Below the pieces are notes generated by a model. The model was not told the origin of the DNA, searched no databases, and saw nothing but the letters and a program-made list of their open reading frames with translations. A DNA stretch of 64,000 bases from Chondrosia reniformis. Taxonomy: Eukaryota > Porifera > Demospongiae > Chondrillida > Chondrillidae. The translations under genes were made by a program, and so were the position numbers. The stretch lies in contig OX359194.1 of assembly GCA_947172415.1 (NCBI GenBank), forward strand, positions 6,045,401 through 6,109,400, read 5' to 3'. This document shows, piece after piece, positions 47,601-59,600 of this stretch. Within the stretch, counting starts at the first letter, position 1. Each line of letters opens with the position of its first letter.

Positions 47601-50600
47601 CCAACACACTCTTGGAAACAAAGTCTATGGCATAGACCAGACTGCCATCCTTGTACCAGCCAACATAGTAGGCTGGAGAGTCCCATCTGCAATTCAACTT
47701 AACACCACCACTGCCTACTTTCTCCTCAACAGGATTGGCAGAAGGGGAATCAATGGACACTGTGATTGGATCTGTAGGACACCAAGTCGATCATTCATAT
47801 AAACAAAATAACTAATCTAGAATCCTACATTCTTACCATTCTCAACTGTTTCAAATACTCTTTCCACAGTCCCTCCACTTTGGAGTTTATTAAAAGCCAT
47901 TACTTCTCCTGTGTATATGCTGCAAGCTACTAAATTCTCCACTGTTGCCTTGGCAGTAGAATAATTCTTTTGATGGACAACTGCTTTATCCACGTCATAC
48001 ACAGTCACAGCATAGGACAAAGACTCATCACATCCATCAGATATACCAGTTTGATCGCTACCAGACAGTGGATCCCAAGTCATCACGGCTGTCACAGGCA
48101 TTGGGTCATTAGAAGGAATGGAGATGTCAAGACCAGTAATGCTGGATGGAGTATCTGGGGACAGACATTTGGACAAATTTAAAAGTTTAATTACACTCTT
48201 ACTCTTCTATATAATACCAATATAGTTAATTGCATTACTAGTTAAGGCTAACCATAGAAACAGACTTCCTTTGAGTCCTTCAGTGCTTCAGGTATATCAT
48301 CAAGTGCTACATCTTTAGCTCCACAACCCACAACACAGGTGTAGCTACCACTATCAGCAAGACTAGAACCAGTGATGGTCAACTCTGAAGACCCATCCTC
48401 ATAGGATGATGTAGCACTCATTGTGTCCTCCAACACACTCTTGGAAACAAAGTCTATGGCATAGACCAGACTGCCATCCTTGTACCAGCCAACATAGTAG
48501 GCTGGAGAGTCCCATCTGCAATTCAATTTAACATTACCACTGCCTACTTTCTCCTCAACAGGATTGGCAGAAGGGGAATCAATGGACACTGTGATTGGAT
48601 CTGTAGGACACCAAGTCGATCATTCATATAAACAAAATAACTAATCTAGAATCCTACATTCTTACCATTCTCAACTGTTTCAAATACTCTTTCCACAGTC
48701 CCTCCACTTTGGAGTTTATTAAAAGCCATTACTTCTCCTGTGTATTTACTGCATGCTACTAAATTCTCCACTGTTGCCTTGGCAGTAGAATAATTCTTTT
48801 GATGGACAACTGCTTTATCCACGTCATACACAGTCACAGCATAGGACAAAGACTCATCACATCCATCAGATATACCAGTTTGATCGCTACCAGACAGTGG
48901 ATCCCAAGTCATCACGGCTGTCACAGGCATTGGGTCATTAGAAGGAATGGAGATGTCAAGACCAGTAATTCTGGATGGAGCATCTGGGGACAGACATTAG
49001 GACAAATTTAGAAGTTTACAATCTCACTCTTCTATGTAATACCAATATATATAGCTAAATGCATTACTAGTTAGGGCTAACCATAGAAACAGACTTCCTT
49101 TGAGTCCTTCAGGGCTTCAGGTATATCATCAAGTGCTACATCTTTAGCTCCACAACCCACAACACAGGTGTAGCTACCACTATCAGCAAGACTAGAACCA
49201 GTGATGGTCAACTCTGAAGACCCATCCTCATAGGATGATGTAGCACTCATTGTGTCCTCCAACACACTCTTGGAAACAAAGTCTATGGCATAGACCAGAC
49301 TGCCATCCTTATACCAGCCAACATAGTAGGCTGGAGAGTCCCATCTGCAATTCAATTTAACATTACCACTGCCTACTTTCTCCTCAACAGGATTGGCAGA
49401 AGGGGAATCAATGGACACTGTGATTGGATCTGTAGGACACCAAGTCGATCATTCATATAAACAAAATAACTAATCTAGAATCCTACATTCTTACCATTCT
49501 CAACTGTTTCAAATACTCTTTCCACAGTCCCTCCACTTTGGAGTTTATTAAAAGCCATTACTTCTCCTGTGTATTTACTGCATGCTACTAAATTCTCCAC
49601 TGTTGCCTTGGCAGTAGAATAATTCTTTTGATGGACAACTGCTTTATCCACGTCATACACAGTCACAGCATAGGACAAAGACTCATCACATCCATCAGAT
49701 ATACCAGTTTGATCGCTACCAGACAGTGGATCCCAAGTCATCACGGCTGTCACAGGCATTGGGTCATTAGAAGGAATGGAGATGTCAAGACCAGTAATTC
49801 TGGATGGAGCATCTGGGGACAGACATTAGGACAAATTTAGAAGTTTACAATCTCACTCTTCTATGTAATACCAATATATATAGCTAAATGCATTACTAGT
49901 TAGGGCTAACCATAGAAACAGACTTCCTTTGAGTCCTTCAGGGCTTCAGGTATATCATCAAGTGCTACATCTTTAGCTCCACAACCCACAACACAGGTGT
50001 AGCTACCACTATCAGCAAGACTAGAACCAGTGATGGTCAACTCTGAAGACCCATCCTCATAGGATGATGTAGCACTCATTGTGTCCTCCAACACACTCTT
50101 GGAAACAAAGTCTATGGCATAGACCAGACTGCCATCCTTGTACCAGCCAACATAGTAGGCTGGAGAGTCCCATCTGCAATTCAACTTAACACCACCACTG
50201 CCTACTTTCTCCTCAACAGGATTGGCAGAAGGGGAATCAATGGACACTGTGATTGGCTCTGTAGGACAGCAAGTTGATCATTCATATAAACAAATTCACT
50301 AATGTAGGATCCTATGTCTTACCATTCTCAACTGTTTCAAATTCTTTTTCTACAGTCCCTCCACTTTGGAGTTTATTAAAAGCCATTACTTCTCCTGTGT
50401 ATTTGCTGCAAGCTACTAAATTCTCCACTGTTGCCTTGGCGGTAGAATAATTCTTTTGATGGACAACTGCTTTATCCACGTCATACACAGTCACAGCATA
50501 GGACAAAGACTCATCACATCCATCAGATATACCAGTTTGATCGCTACCAGACAGTGGATCCCAAGTCATCACGGCTGTCACAGGCATTGGGTCATTAGAA

Positions 50601-53600
50601 GGAATGGAGATGTCAAGACCAGTAATTCTGGATGGAGCATCTGGGGACAGACATTTGGACAAATTTAGAAGTTTACAATCTCACTCTTCTGTGTAATACC
50701 AATATATATAGCTAAATGCATTACTAGTTAGGGCTAACCATAGAAACAGACTTCCTTTGAGTCCTTCAGTGCTTCAGGTATATCATCAAGTGCTACATCT
50801 TTAGCTCCACAACCCACAACACAGGTGTAGCTACCACTATCAGCAAGACTAGAACCAGTGATGGTCAACTCTGAAGACCCATCCTCATAGGATGATGTAG
50901 CACTCATTGTGTCCTCCAACACACTCTTGGAAACAAAGTCTATGGCATAGACCAGACTGCCATCCTTGTACCAGCCAACATAGTAGGCTGGAGAGTCCCA
51001 TCTGCAATTCAACTTAACACCACCACTGCCTACTTTCTCCTCAACAGGATTGGCAGAAGGGGAATCAATGGACACTGTGATTGGCTCTGTAGGACAGCAA
51101 GTTGATCATTCACATAAACAAATTCACTAATGTAGGATCCTATGTCTTACCATTCTCAACTGTTTCAAATTCTTTTTCTACAGTCCCTCCACTTTGGAGT
51201 TTATTAAAAGCCATTACTTCTCCTGTGTATTTGCTGCAAGCTACTAAATTCTCCACTGTTGCCTTGGCAGTAGAATAATTCTTTTGATGGACAACTGCTT
51301 TATCCACGTCATACACAGTCACAGCATAGGACAAAGACTCATCACATCCATCAGATATACCAGTTTGATCGCTACCAGACAGTGGATCCCAAGTCATCAC
51401 GGCTGTCACAGGCATTGGGTCATTAGAAGGAATGGAGATGTCAAGACCAGTAATTCTGGATGGAGCATCTGGGGACAGACATTTGGACAAATTTAGAAGT
51501 TTACAATCTCACTCTTCTGTGTAATACCAATATATATAGCTAAATGCATTACTAGTTAGGGCTAACCATAGAAACAGACTTCCTTTGAGTCCTTCAGTGC
51601 TTCAGGTATATCATCAAGTGCTACATCTTTAGCTCCACAACCAACAACACAGGTGTAGCTACCACTATCAGCAAGACTAGAACCAGTGATGGTCAACTCT
51701 GAAGACCCATCCTCATAGGATGATGTAGCACTCATTGTGTCCTCCAACACATTCTTGGAAACAAAGTCTATGGCATAGACCAGACTGCCATCCTTGTACC
51801 AGCCAACATAGTAGGCTGGAGAGTCCCATCTGCAATTCAACTTAACACCACCACTGCCTACTTTCTCCTCAACAGGATTGGCAGAAGGGGAGTCAATGGA
51901 CACTGTGATTGGATCTGTAGGACACCAAGTCGATCATTCATATAAACAAATTAACTAATGTAGGATCCTATGTTCTTACCATTCTCAACTGTTTCAAATT
52001 CTTTTTCTACAGTCCCTCCACTTTGGAGTTTATTAAAAGCCATTACTTCTCCTGTGTATTTACTGCATGCTACTAAATTCTCCACTGTTGCCTTGGCAGT
52101 AGAATAATTCTTTTGATGGACAACTGCTTTATCCACGTCATACACAGTCACAGCATAGGACAAAGACTCATCACATCCATCAGATATACCAGTTTGATCG
52201 CTACCAGACAGTAGATCCCAAGTCATCACGGCTGTTACAGGCATTGGGTCATTAGAAGGAATGGAGATGTCAAGACCAGTAATTCTGGATGGAGCATCTG
52301 GGGACAGACATTTGGACAAATTTAAAAGTTTAATTACAATCTCACTCTTCTGTGTAATACCAATATATATAGCTAAATGCATTACTAGTTAGGGCTAACC
52401 ATAGAAACAGACTTCCTTTGAGTCCTTCAGTGCTTCAGGTATATCATCAAGTGCTACATCTTTAGCTCCACAACCCACAACACAGGTGTAGCTACCACTA
52501 TCAGCAAGACTAGAACCAGTGATGGTCAACTCTGAAGACCCATCCTCATAGGATGATGTAGCACTCATTGTGTCCTCCAACACACTCTTGGAAACAAAGT
52601 CTATGGCATAGACCAGACTGCCATCCTTGTACCAGCCAACATAGTAGGCTGGAGAGTCCCATCTGCAATTCAACTTAACACCACCACTGCCTACTTTCTC
52701 CTCAACAGGATTGGCAGAAGGGGAATCAATGGACACTGTGATTGGATCTGTAGGACAGCAAGTCGATCATTCACATAAAAAAATTCACTAATGTAGGATC
52801 CTATGTCTTACCATTCTCAACTGTTTCAAATTCTTTTTCTACAGTCCCTCCACTTTGGAGTTTATTAAAAGCCATTACTTCTCCTGTGTATATGCTGCAA
52901 GCTACTAAATTCTCCACTGTTGCCTTGGCAGTAGAATAATTCTTTTGATGGACAACTGCTTTATCCACGTCATACACAGTCACAGCATAGGACAAAGACT
53001 CATCACATCCATCAGATATACCAGTTTGATCGCTACCAGACAGTGGATCCCAAGTCATCACGGCTGTCACAGGCATTGGGTCATTAGAAGGAATGGAGAT
53101 GTCAAGACCAGTAATTCTGGATGGAGCATCTGGGGACAGACATTAGGACAAATTTAGAAGTTTACAATCTCACTCTTCTATGTAATACCAATATATATAG
53201 CTAAATGCATTACTAGTTAGGGCTAACCATAGAAACAGACTTCCTTTGAGTCCTTCAGTGCTTCAGGCATATCATCAAGTGCTACATCTTTAGCTCCACA
53301 ACCCACAACACAGGTGTAGCTACCACTATCAGCAAGACTAGAACCAGTGATGGTCAACTCTGAAGACCCATCCTCATAGGATGATGTAGCACTCATTGTG
53401 TCCTCCAACACACTCTTGGAAACAAAGTCTATGGCATAGACCAGACTGCCATCCTTGTACCAGCCAACATAGTAGGCTGGAGAGTCCCATCTGCAATTCA
53501 ACTTAACACCACCACTGCCTACTTTCTCCTCAACAGGATTGGCAGAAGGGGAGTCAATGGACACTGTGATTGGCTCTGTAGGACAGCAAGTTGATCATTC

Positions 53601-56600
53601 ACATAAACAAATTCACTAATGTAGGATCCTATGTCTTACCATTCTCAACTGTTTCAAATTCTTTTTCTACAGTCCCTCCACTTTGGAGTTTATTAAAAGC
53701 CATTACTTCTCCTGTGTATTTGCTGCAAGCTACTAAATTCTCCACTGTTGCCTTGGCAGTAGAATAATTCTTTTGATGGACAACTGCTTTATCCACGTCA
53801 TACACAGTCACAGCATAGGACAAAGACTCATCACATCCATCAGATATACCAGTTTGATCGCTACCAGACAGTGGATCCCAAGTCATCACGGCTGTCACAG
53901 GCATTGGGTCATTAGAAGGAATGGAGATGTCAAGACCAGTAATGCTGGATGGAGCATCTGGGGACAGACATTTGGACAAATTTAGAAGTTTACAATCTCA
54001 CTCTTCTGTGTAATACCAATATATATAGCTAAATGCATTACTAGTTAGGGCTAACCATAGAAACAGACTTCCTTTGAGTCCTTCAGTGCTTCAGGTATAT
54101 CATCAATTGCTACATCTTTAGCTCCACAACCCACAACACAGGTGTAGCTACCACTATCAGCAAGACTAGAACCAGTGATGGTCAACTCTGAAGACCCATC
54201 CTCATAGGATGATGTAGCACTCATTGTGTCCTCCAACACACTCTTGGAAACAAAGTCTATGGCATAGACCAGACTGCCATCCTTGTACCAGCCAACATAG
54301 TAGGCTGGAGAGTCCCATCTGCAATTCAACTTAACACCACCACTGCCTACTTTCTCCTCAACAGGATTGGCAGAAGGGGAATCAATGGACACTGTGATTG
54401 GCTCTGTAGGACAGCAAGTTGATCATTCATATAAACAAATTCACTAATGTAGGATCCTATGTCTTACCATTCTCAACTGTTTCAAATTCTTTTTCTACAG
54501 TCCCTCCACTTTGGAGTTTATTAAAAGCCATTACTTCTCCTGTGTATTTGCTGCAAGCTACTAAATTCTCCACTGTTGCCTTGGCAGTAGAATAATTCTT
54601 TTGATGGACAACTGCTTTATCCACGTCATACACAGTCACAGCATAGGACAAAGACTCATCACATCCATCAGATATACCAGTTTGATCGCTACCAGACAGT
54701 GGATCCCAAGTCATCACGGCTGTCACAGGCATTGGGTCATTAGAAGGAATGGAGATGTCAAGACCAGTAATTCTGGATGGAGCATCTGGGGACAGACATT
54801 TGGACAAATTTAGAAGTTTACAATCTCACTCTTCTGTGTAATACCAATATATATAGCTAAATGCATTACTAGTTAGGGCTAACCATAGAAACAGACTTCC
54901 TTTGAGTCCTTCAGTGCTTCAGGTATATCATCAAGTGCTACATCTTTAGCTCCACAACCAACAACACAGGTGTAGCTACCACTATCAGCAAGACTAGAAC
55001 CAGTGATGGTCAACTCTGAAGACCCATCCTCATAGGATGATGTAGCACTCATTGTGTCCTCCAACACATTCTTGGAAACAAAGTCTATGGCATAGACCAG
55101 ACTGCCATCCTTGTACCAGCCAACATAGTAGGCTGGAGAGTCCCATCTGCAATTCAACTTAACACCACCACTGCCTACTTTCTCCTCAACAGGATTGGCA
55201 GAAGGGGAGTCAATGGACACTGTGATTGGATCTGTAGGACACCAAGTCGATCATTCATATAAACAAATTAACTAATGTAGGATCCTATGTTCTTACCATT
55301 CTCAACTGTTTCAAATTCTTTTTCTACAGTCCCTCCACTTTGGAGTTTATTAAAAGCCATTACTTCTCCTGTGTATTTACTGCATGCTACTAAATTCTCC
55401 ACTGTTGCCTTGGCAGTAGAATAATTCTTTTGATGGACAACTGCTTTATCCACGTCATACACAGTCACAGCATAGGACAAAGACTCATCACATCCATCAG
55501 ATATACCAGTTTGATCGCTACCAGACAGTAGATCCCAAGTCATCACGGCTGTTACAGGCATTGGGTCATTAGAAGGAATGGAGATGTCAAGACCAGTAAT
55601 TCTGGATGGAGCATCTGGGGACAGACATTTGGACAAATTTAAAAGTTTAATTACAATCTCACTCTTCTGTGTAATACCAATATATATAGCTAAATGCATT
55701 ACTAGTTAGGGCTAACCATAGAAACAGACTTCCTTTGAGTCCTTCAGTGCTTCAGGTATATCATCAAGTGCTACATCTTTAGCTCCACAACCCACAACAC
55801 AGGTGTAGCTACCACTATCAGCAAGACTAGAACCAGTGATGGTCAACTCTGAAGACCCATCCTCATAGGATGATGTAGCACTCATTGTGTCCTCCAACAC
55901 ACTCTTGGAAACAAAGTCTATGGCATAGACCAGACTGCCATCCTTGTACCAGCCAACATAGTAGGCTGGAGAGTCCCATCTGCAATTCAACTTAACACCA
56001 CCACTGCCTACTTTCTCCTCAACAGGATTGGCAGAAGGGGAATCAATGGACACTGTGATTGGATCTGTAGGACACCAAGTCGATCATTCATATAAACAAA
56101 TTAACTAATGTAGGATCCTATGTTCTTACCATTCTCAACTGTTTCAAATTCTTTTTCTACAGTCCCTCCACTTTGGAGTTTATTAAAAGCCATTACTTCT
56201 CCTGTGTATTTACTGCAAGCTACTAAATTCTCCACTGTTGCCTTGGCGGTAGAATAATTCTTTTGATGGACAACTGCTTTATCCATGTCATACACAGTCA
56301 CAGCATAGGACAAAGACTCATCACATCCATCAGATATACCAGTTTGATCGCTACCAGACAGTAGATCCCAAGTCATCACGGCTGTCACAGGCATTGGGTC
56401 ATTAGAAGGAATGGAGATGTCTAGACCAGTAATGCTGGATGGAGCATCTGGGGACAGACATTAGGACAAATTTAGAAGTTTACAATCTCACTCTTCTGTG
56501 TAATACCAATATATATAGCTAAATGCATTACTAGTTAGGGCTAACCATAGAAACAGACTTCCTTTGAGTCCTTCAGTGCTTCAGGTATATCATCAAGTGC

Positions 56601-59600
56601 TACATCTTTAGCTCCACAACCAACAACACAGGTGTAGCTACCACTATCAGCAAGACTAGAACCAGGGATGGTCAACTCTGAAGACCTATCCTCATAGGAT
56701 GATGTAGCACTCATTGTGTCCTCCAACACACTCTTGGAAACAAAGTCTATGGCATAGACCAGACTGCCATCCTTGTACCAGCCAACATAGTAGGCTGTAG
56801 AGTCCCATGTACAATTCAACTTAACACCATCACTGCCTACTTTCTCCTCAACAGGATTGGCAGAAGGGGAATCAATGGACACAGTGATTGGATCTGTAGG
56901 ATAACAAGACGCCTTAACTAATGGATATATAGGAGAAGCCTTATTCTTACCATTCTCAACCGTTTTAAATATTCTCCTTTTAGCCTTTCCTTTATATATT
57001 TTATTAAAAGCCACAACCTTTGCTGTGTATTGGCTGCATGCTTCTAAATTATTTACTGTTGCACTGTTAAAACTGTAAGTCTCATGATGAATAATTCCTC
57101 CCTTCATGACAGTCAAATCATAGCCTACTGTGTCATCACATCCATCTGGTATACCAGTTTGATCGCTACCAGACAGTGGATCCCAAGTCATCACGGCTGT
57201 CACAGGCATTGGGTCATTAGAAGGTATGGAGATGTCAAGACCAGTAATTTTGCTTGGTTTATCTGGAGACAGATATCAGAAGAGAAGTTTAGTATCTCAC
57301 TCTAATGCCTATATATATTAGCAGTATGGCTCACCATACAAACAAAGTTTTTTTGAGTCCTTCAGTGCTTCAGGTATATCATCAAGTGCTACATCTCTAG
57401 CTTCACAACCCACAACACAGGTGTAGTTACCACTATCAGCAAGACTAGTTCTAGGGATGGACAATAAGGAATATCTACTGCTATATGATGATACAGCACT
57501 CAATGTGTCCATTATGACTGTGTTGGAAACAAGGTCTATGGCATAAACCAGATTGTCATCCTTGTACCAACCCATATAGTAGGCCGTGGAATTCCATCTA
57601 CATCTGAAGAAGACAAAATCGCTTCCTGGAAGTCTCCATTCAACAGGATTGGTAATTGGAGTGACAATGGACACTGTGATTGGATCTGTAGGAGAAACAT
57701 ACATGATTGTACATGTATTCCTATGATTGTAAAGCATTTTCAGTCGTACATAGACTTGCATTTACCTTTCTCAACTTTTCCTAATTCTGTCATCGTAATC
57801 TTTCCTTCTTGGAGCTTATTGTATGCAAATATTTCCAGTGTGTATTTAGTGCAAACATCTAGGTTTTTCACTGTTGCCATGGTCACAGAATAATCCATTT
57901 CATGGACAACTCCTTTATATGCAATATAAATGACCAAATTGTATGCCACAGTGTCATCACATCCGTCAGATATACCAGTTTGTTCGCTACCAGACAGTGG
58001 ATCCCAAGTGATCATGGCTGTCATAGATATTTGATCATTATAAGGATAGGAAATGTCAAGACCTGTAATATTAGCTGGAACATCTATGAAAGACAAACAG
58101 TCCAAAACATAATTATTTATTAACAGTTAACTTGTCACACTACATTGCATGCATTGCATTGAAGGATTCACAGAAGATCAAGATAAAGAAAATGACAAAG
58201 ACTCCCAGGATCACTGATGAAGGGTGGAATTCCCAGAAATGGCTGTCTGAGCCAGTGGAGAAGTAGATGAAAGAAGGGAAAAGAAGGAAGAAAAGACTCC
58301 TGTATCTTCATCCAAAGCTCTCTTCAGGTTTAGTTCCCCTATAGGCTCTTTTACAGAATAGGTATAGCATGTAGGAAAATGGTATCTTAGATTTTTCATG
58401 CATGTAAATGAGTATTCAGTATGACGCCTTTGATCATTTGAAAGTTAACTAACCATAGAAACAGACTTCCTTTGAGTCCTTCAGTGCTTCAGGTATATCA
58501 TCAAGTGCTACATCTTTAGCTCCACAACCCACAACACAGGTGTAGATACCACTATCAGCGAGACTAGATCTAGGGATGGATAATGAGGAATATCTAGAAG
58601 CATAAGATGATGGAGCCCTCATTGTATTCTTCAAGACTGTGTTGGAAGCAAAGTCTTCGGCATAAACCAGATTGTCATCCTTGTACCAACCCACATAGTA
58701 GGCTGTAGAGTTCCATATACACCTGAGGTAGATATAGTTACTGTAGACAAGATTGCCATGTGGAAGTCTATTTTCAACAGGATTCTCAGTAGGCAATTCA
58801 ATGGACACTGTCATTGGATCTGTAGGAGAAACATACATGATTGTACATGTATTCCTATGATTGTAAAGCATTTTCAGTCGTACATAGACTTGCATTTACC
58901 TTTCTCAACTTTTCCCAATTCTGTCATAGTAATCTTTCCCTCTTGGAGCTTATTGTAAGCAAATATTTCCAGTGTGTATTTAGTGCAAACATCTAGGTTT
59001 TTCACTGTTGCCATGGTCACAGAATAATCCATTTTATGGACAACTCCTTTATATGCAATATAAATGATCAAATTGTATGCCACAGTGTCATCACATCCGT
59101 CAGATATACCAGTTTGTTCGCTACCAGACAGTGGATCCCAAGTGATCATGGCCGTCACAGGTATTTGATCATTATAAGGATAGGAAATGTCAAGACCTGT
59201 AATTTTAGCTGGAACATCTATGTAAGAAAAATGGTAATTATCATACCGTACTCTCCAAGTAGGGATGGCCCGAAAAAAACATGGCGGGCGTATTCAATGT
59301 ATTACGGATTAACACGATTATAAATCGGCAGTGAATGCGTCTTCAGTTCTTTTTGTACGATGTCAATTGTGGGAAAGTTGTTTTGAAGAGCGCATAAAGG
59401 CTCGAAGTTAGTAAAACAGTTGCAGGTTTACTAACGGTTTTCCTTATTCTCTTTTTCTTCTTCCTTTTATTTCACGCTAGTGCATAAACGCGCATATGGA
59501 TAACTACATCTTAGGGGCATATCGTCTAAAAATTTTAGAAACTAGGAATAGGCACGCTTCTGTTTTAAAATGATTTGAGCAGAGACGGGCACGTCAGATT

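Noticed and set aside
45484..59323. Repeated 70-codon plus-strand frames antisense to the FN3 exons
   Set aside because: They recur only because the FN3 exon itself is duplicated; the minus strand has splice sites and domain motifs.
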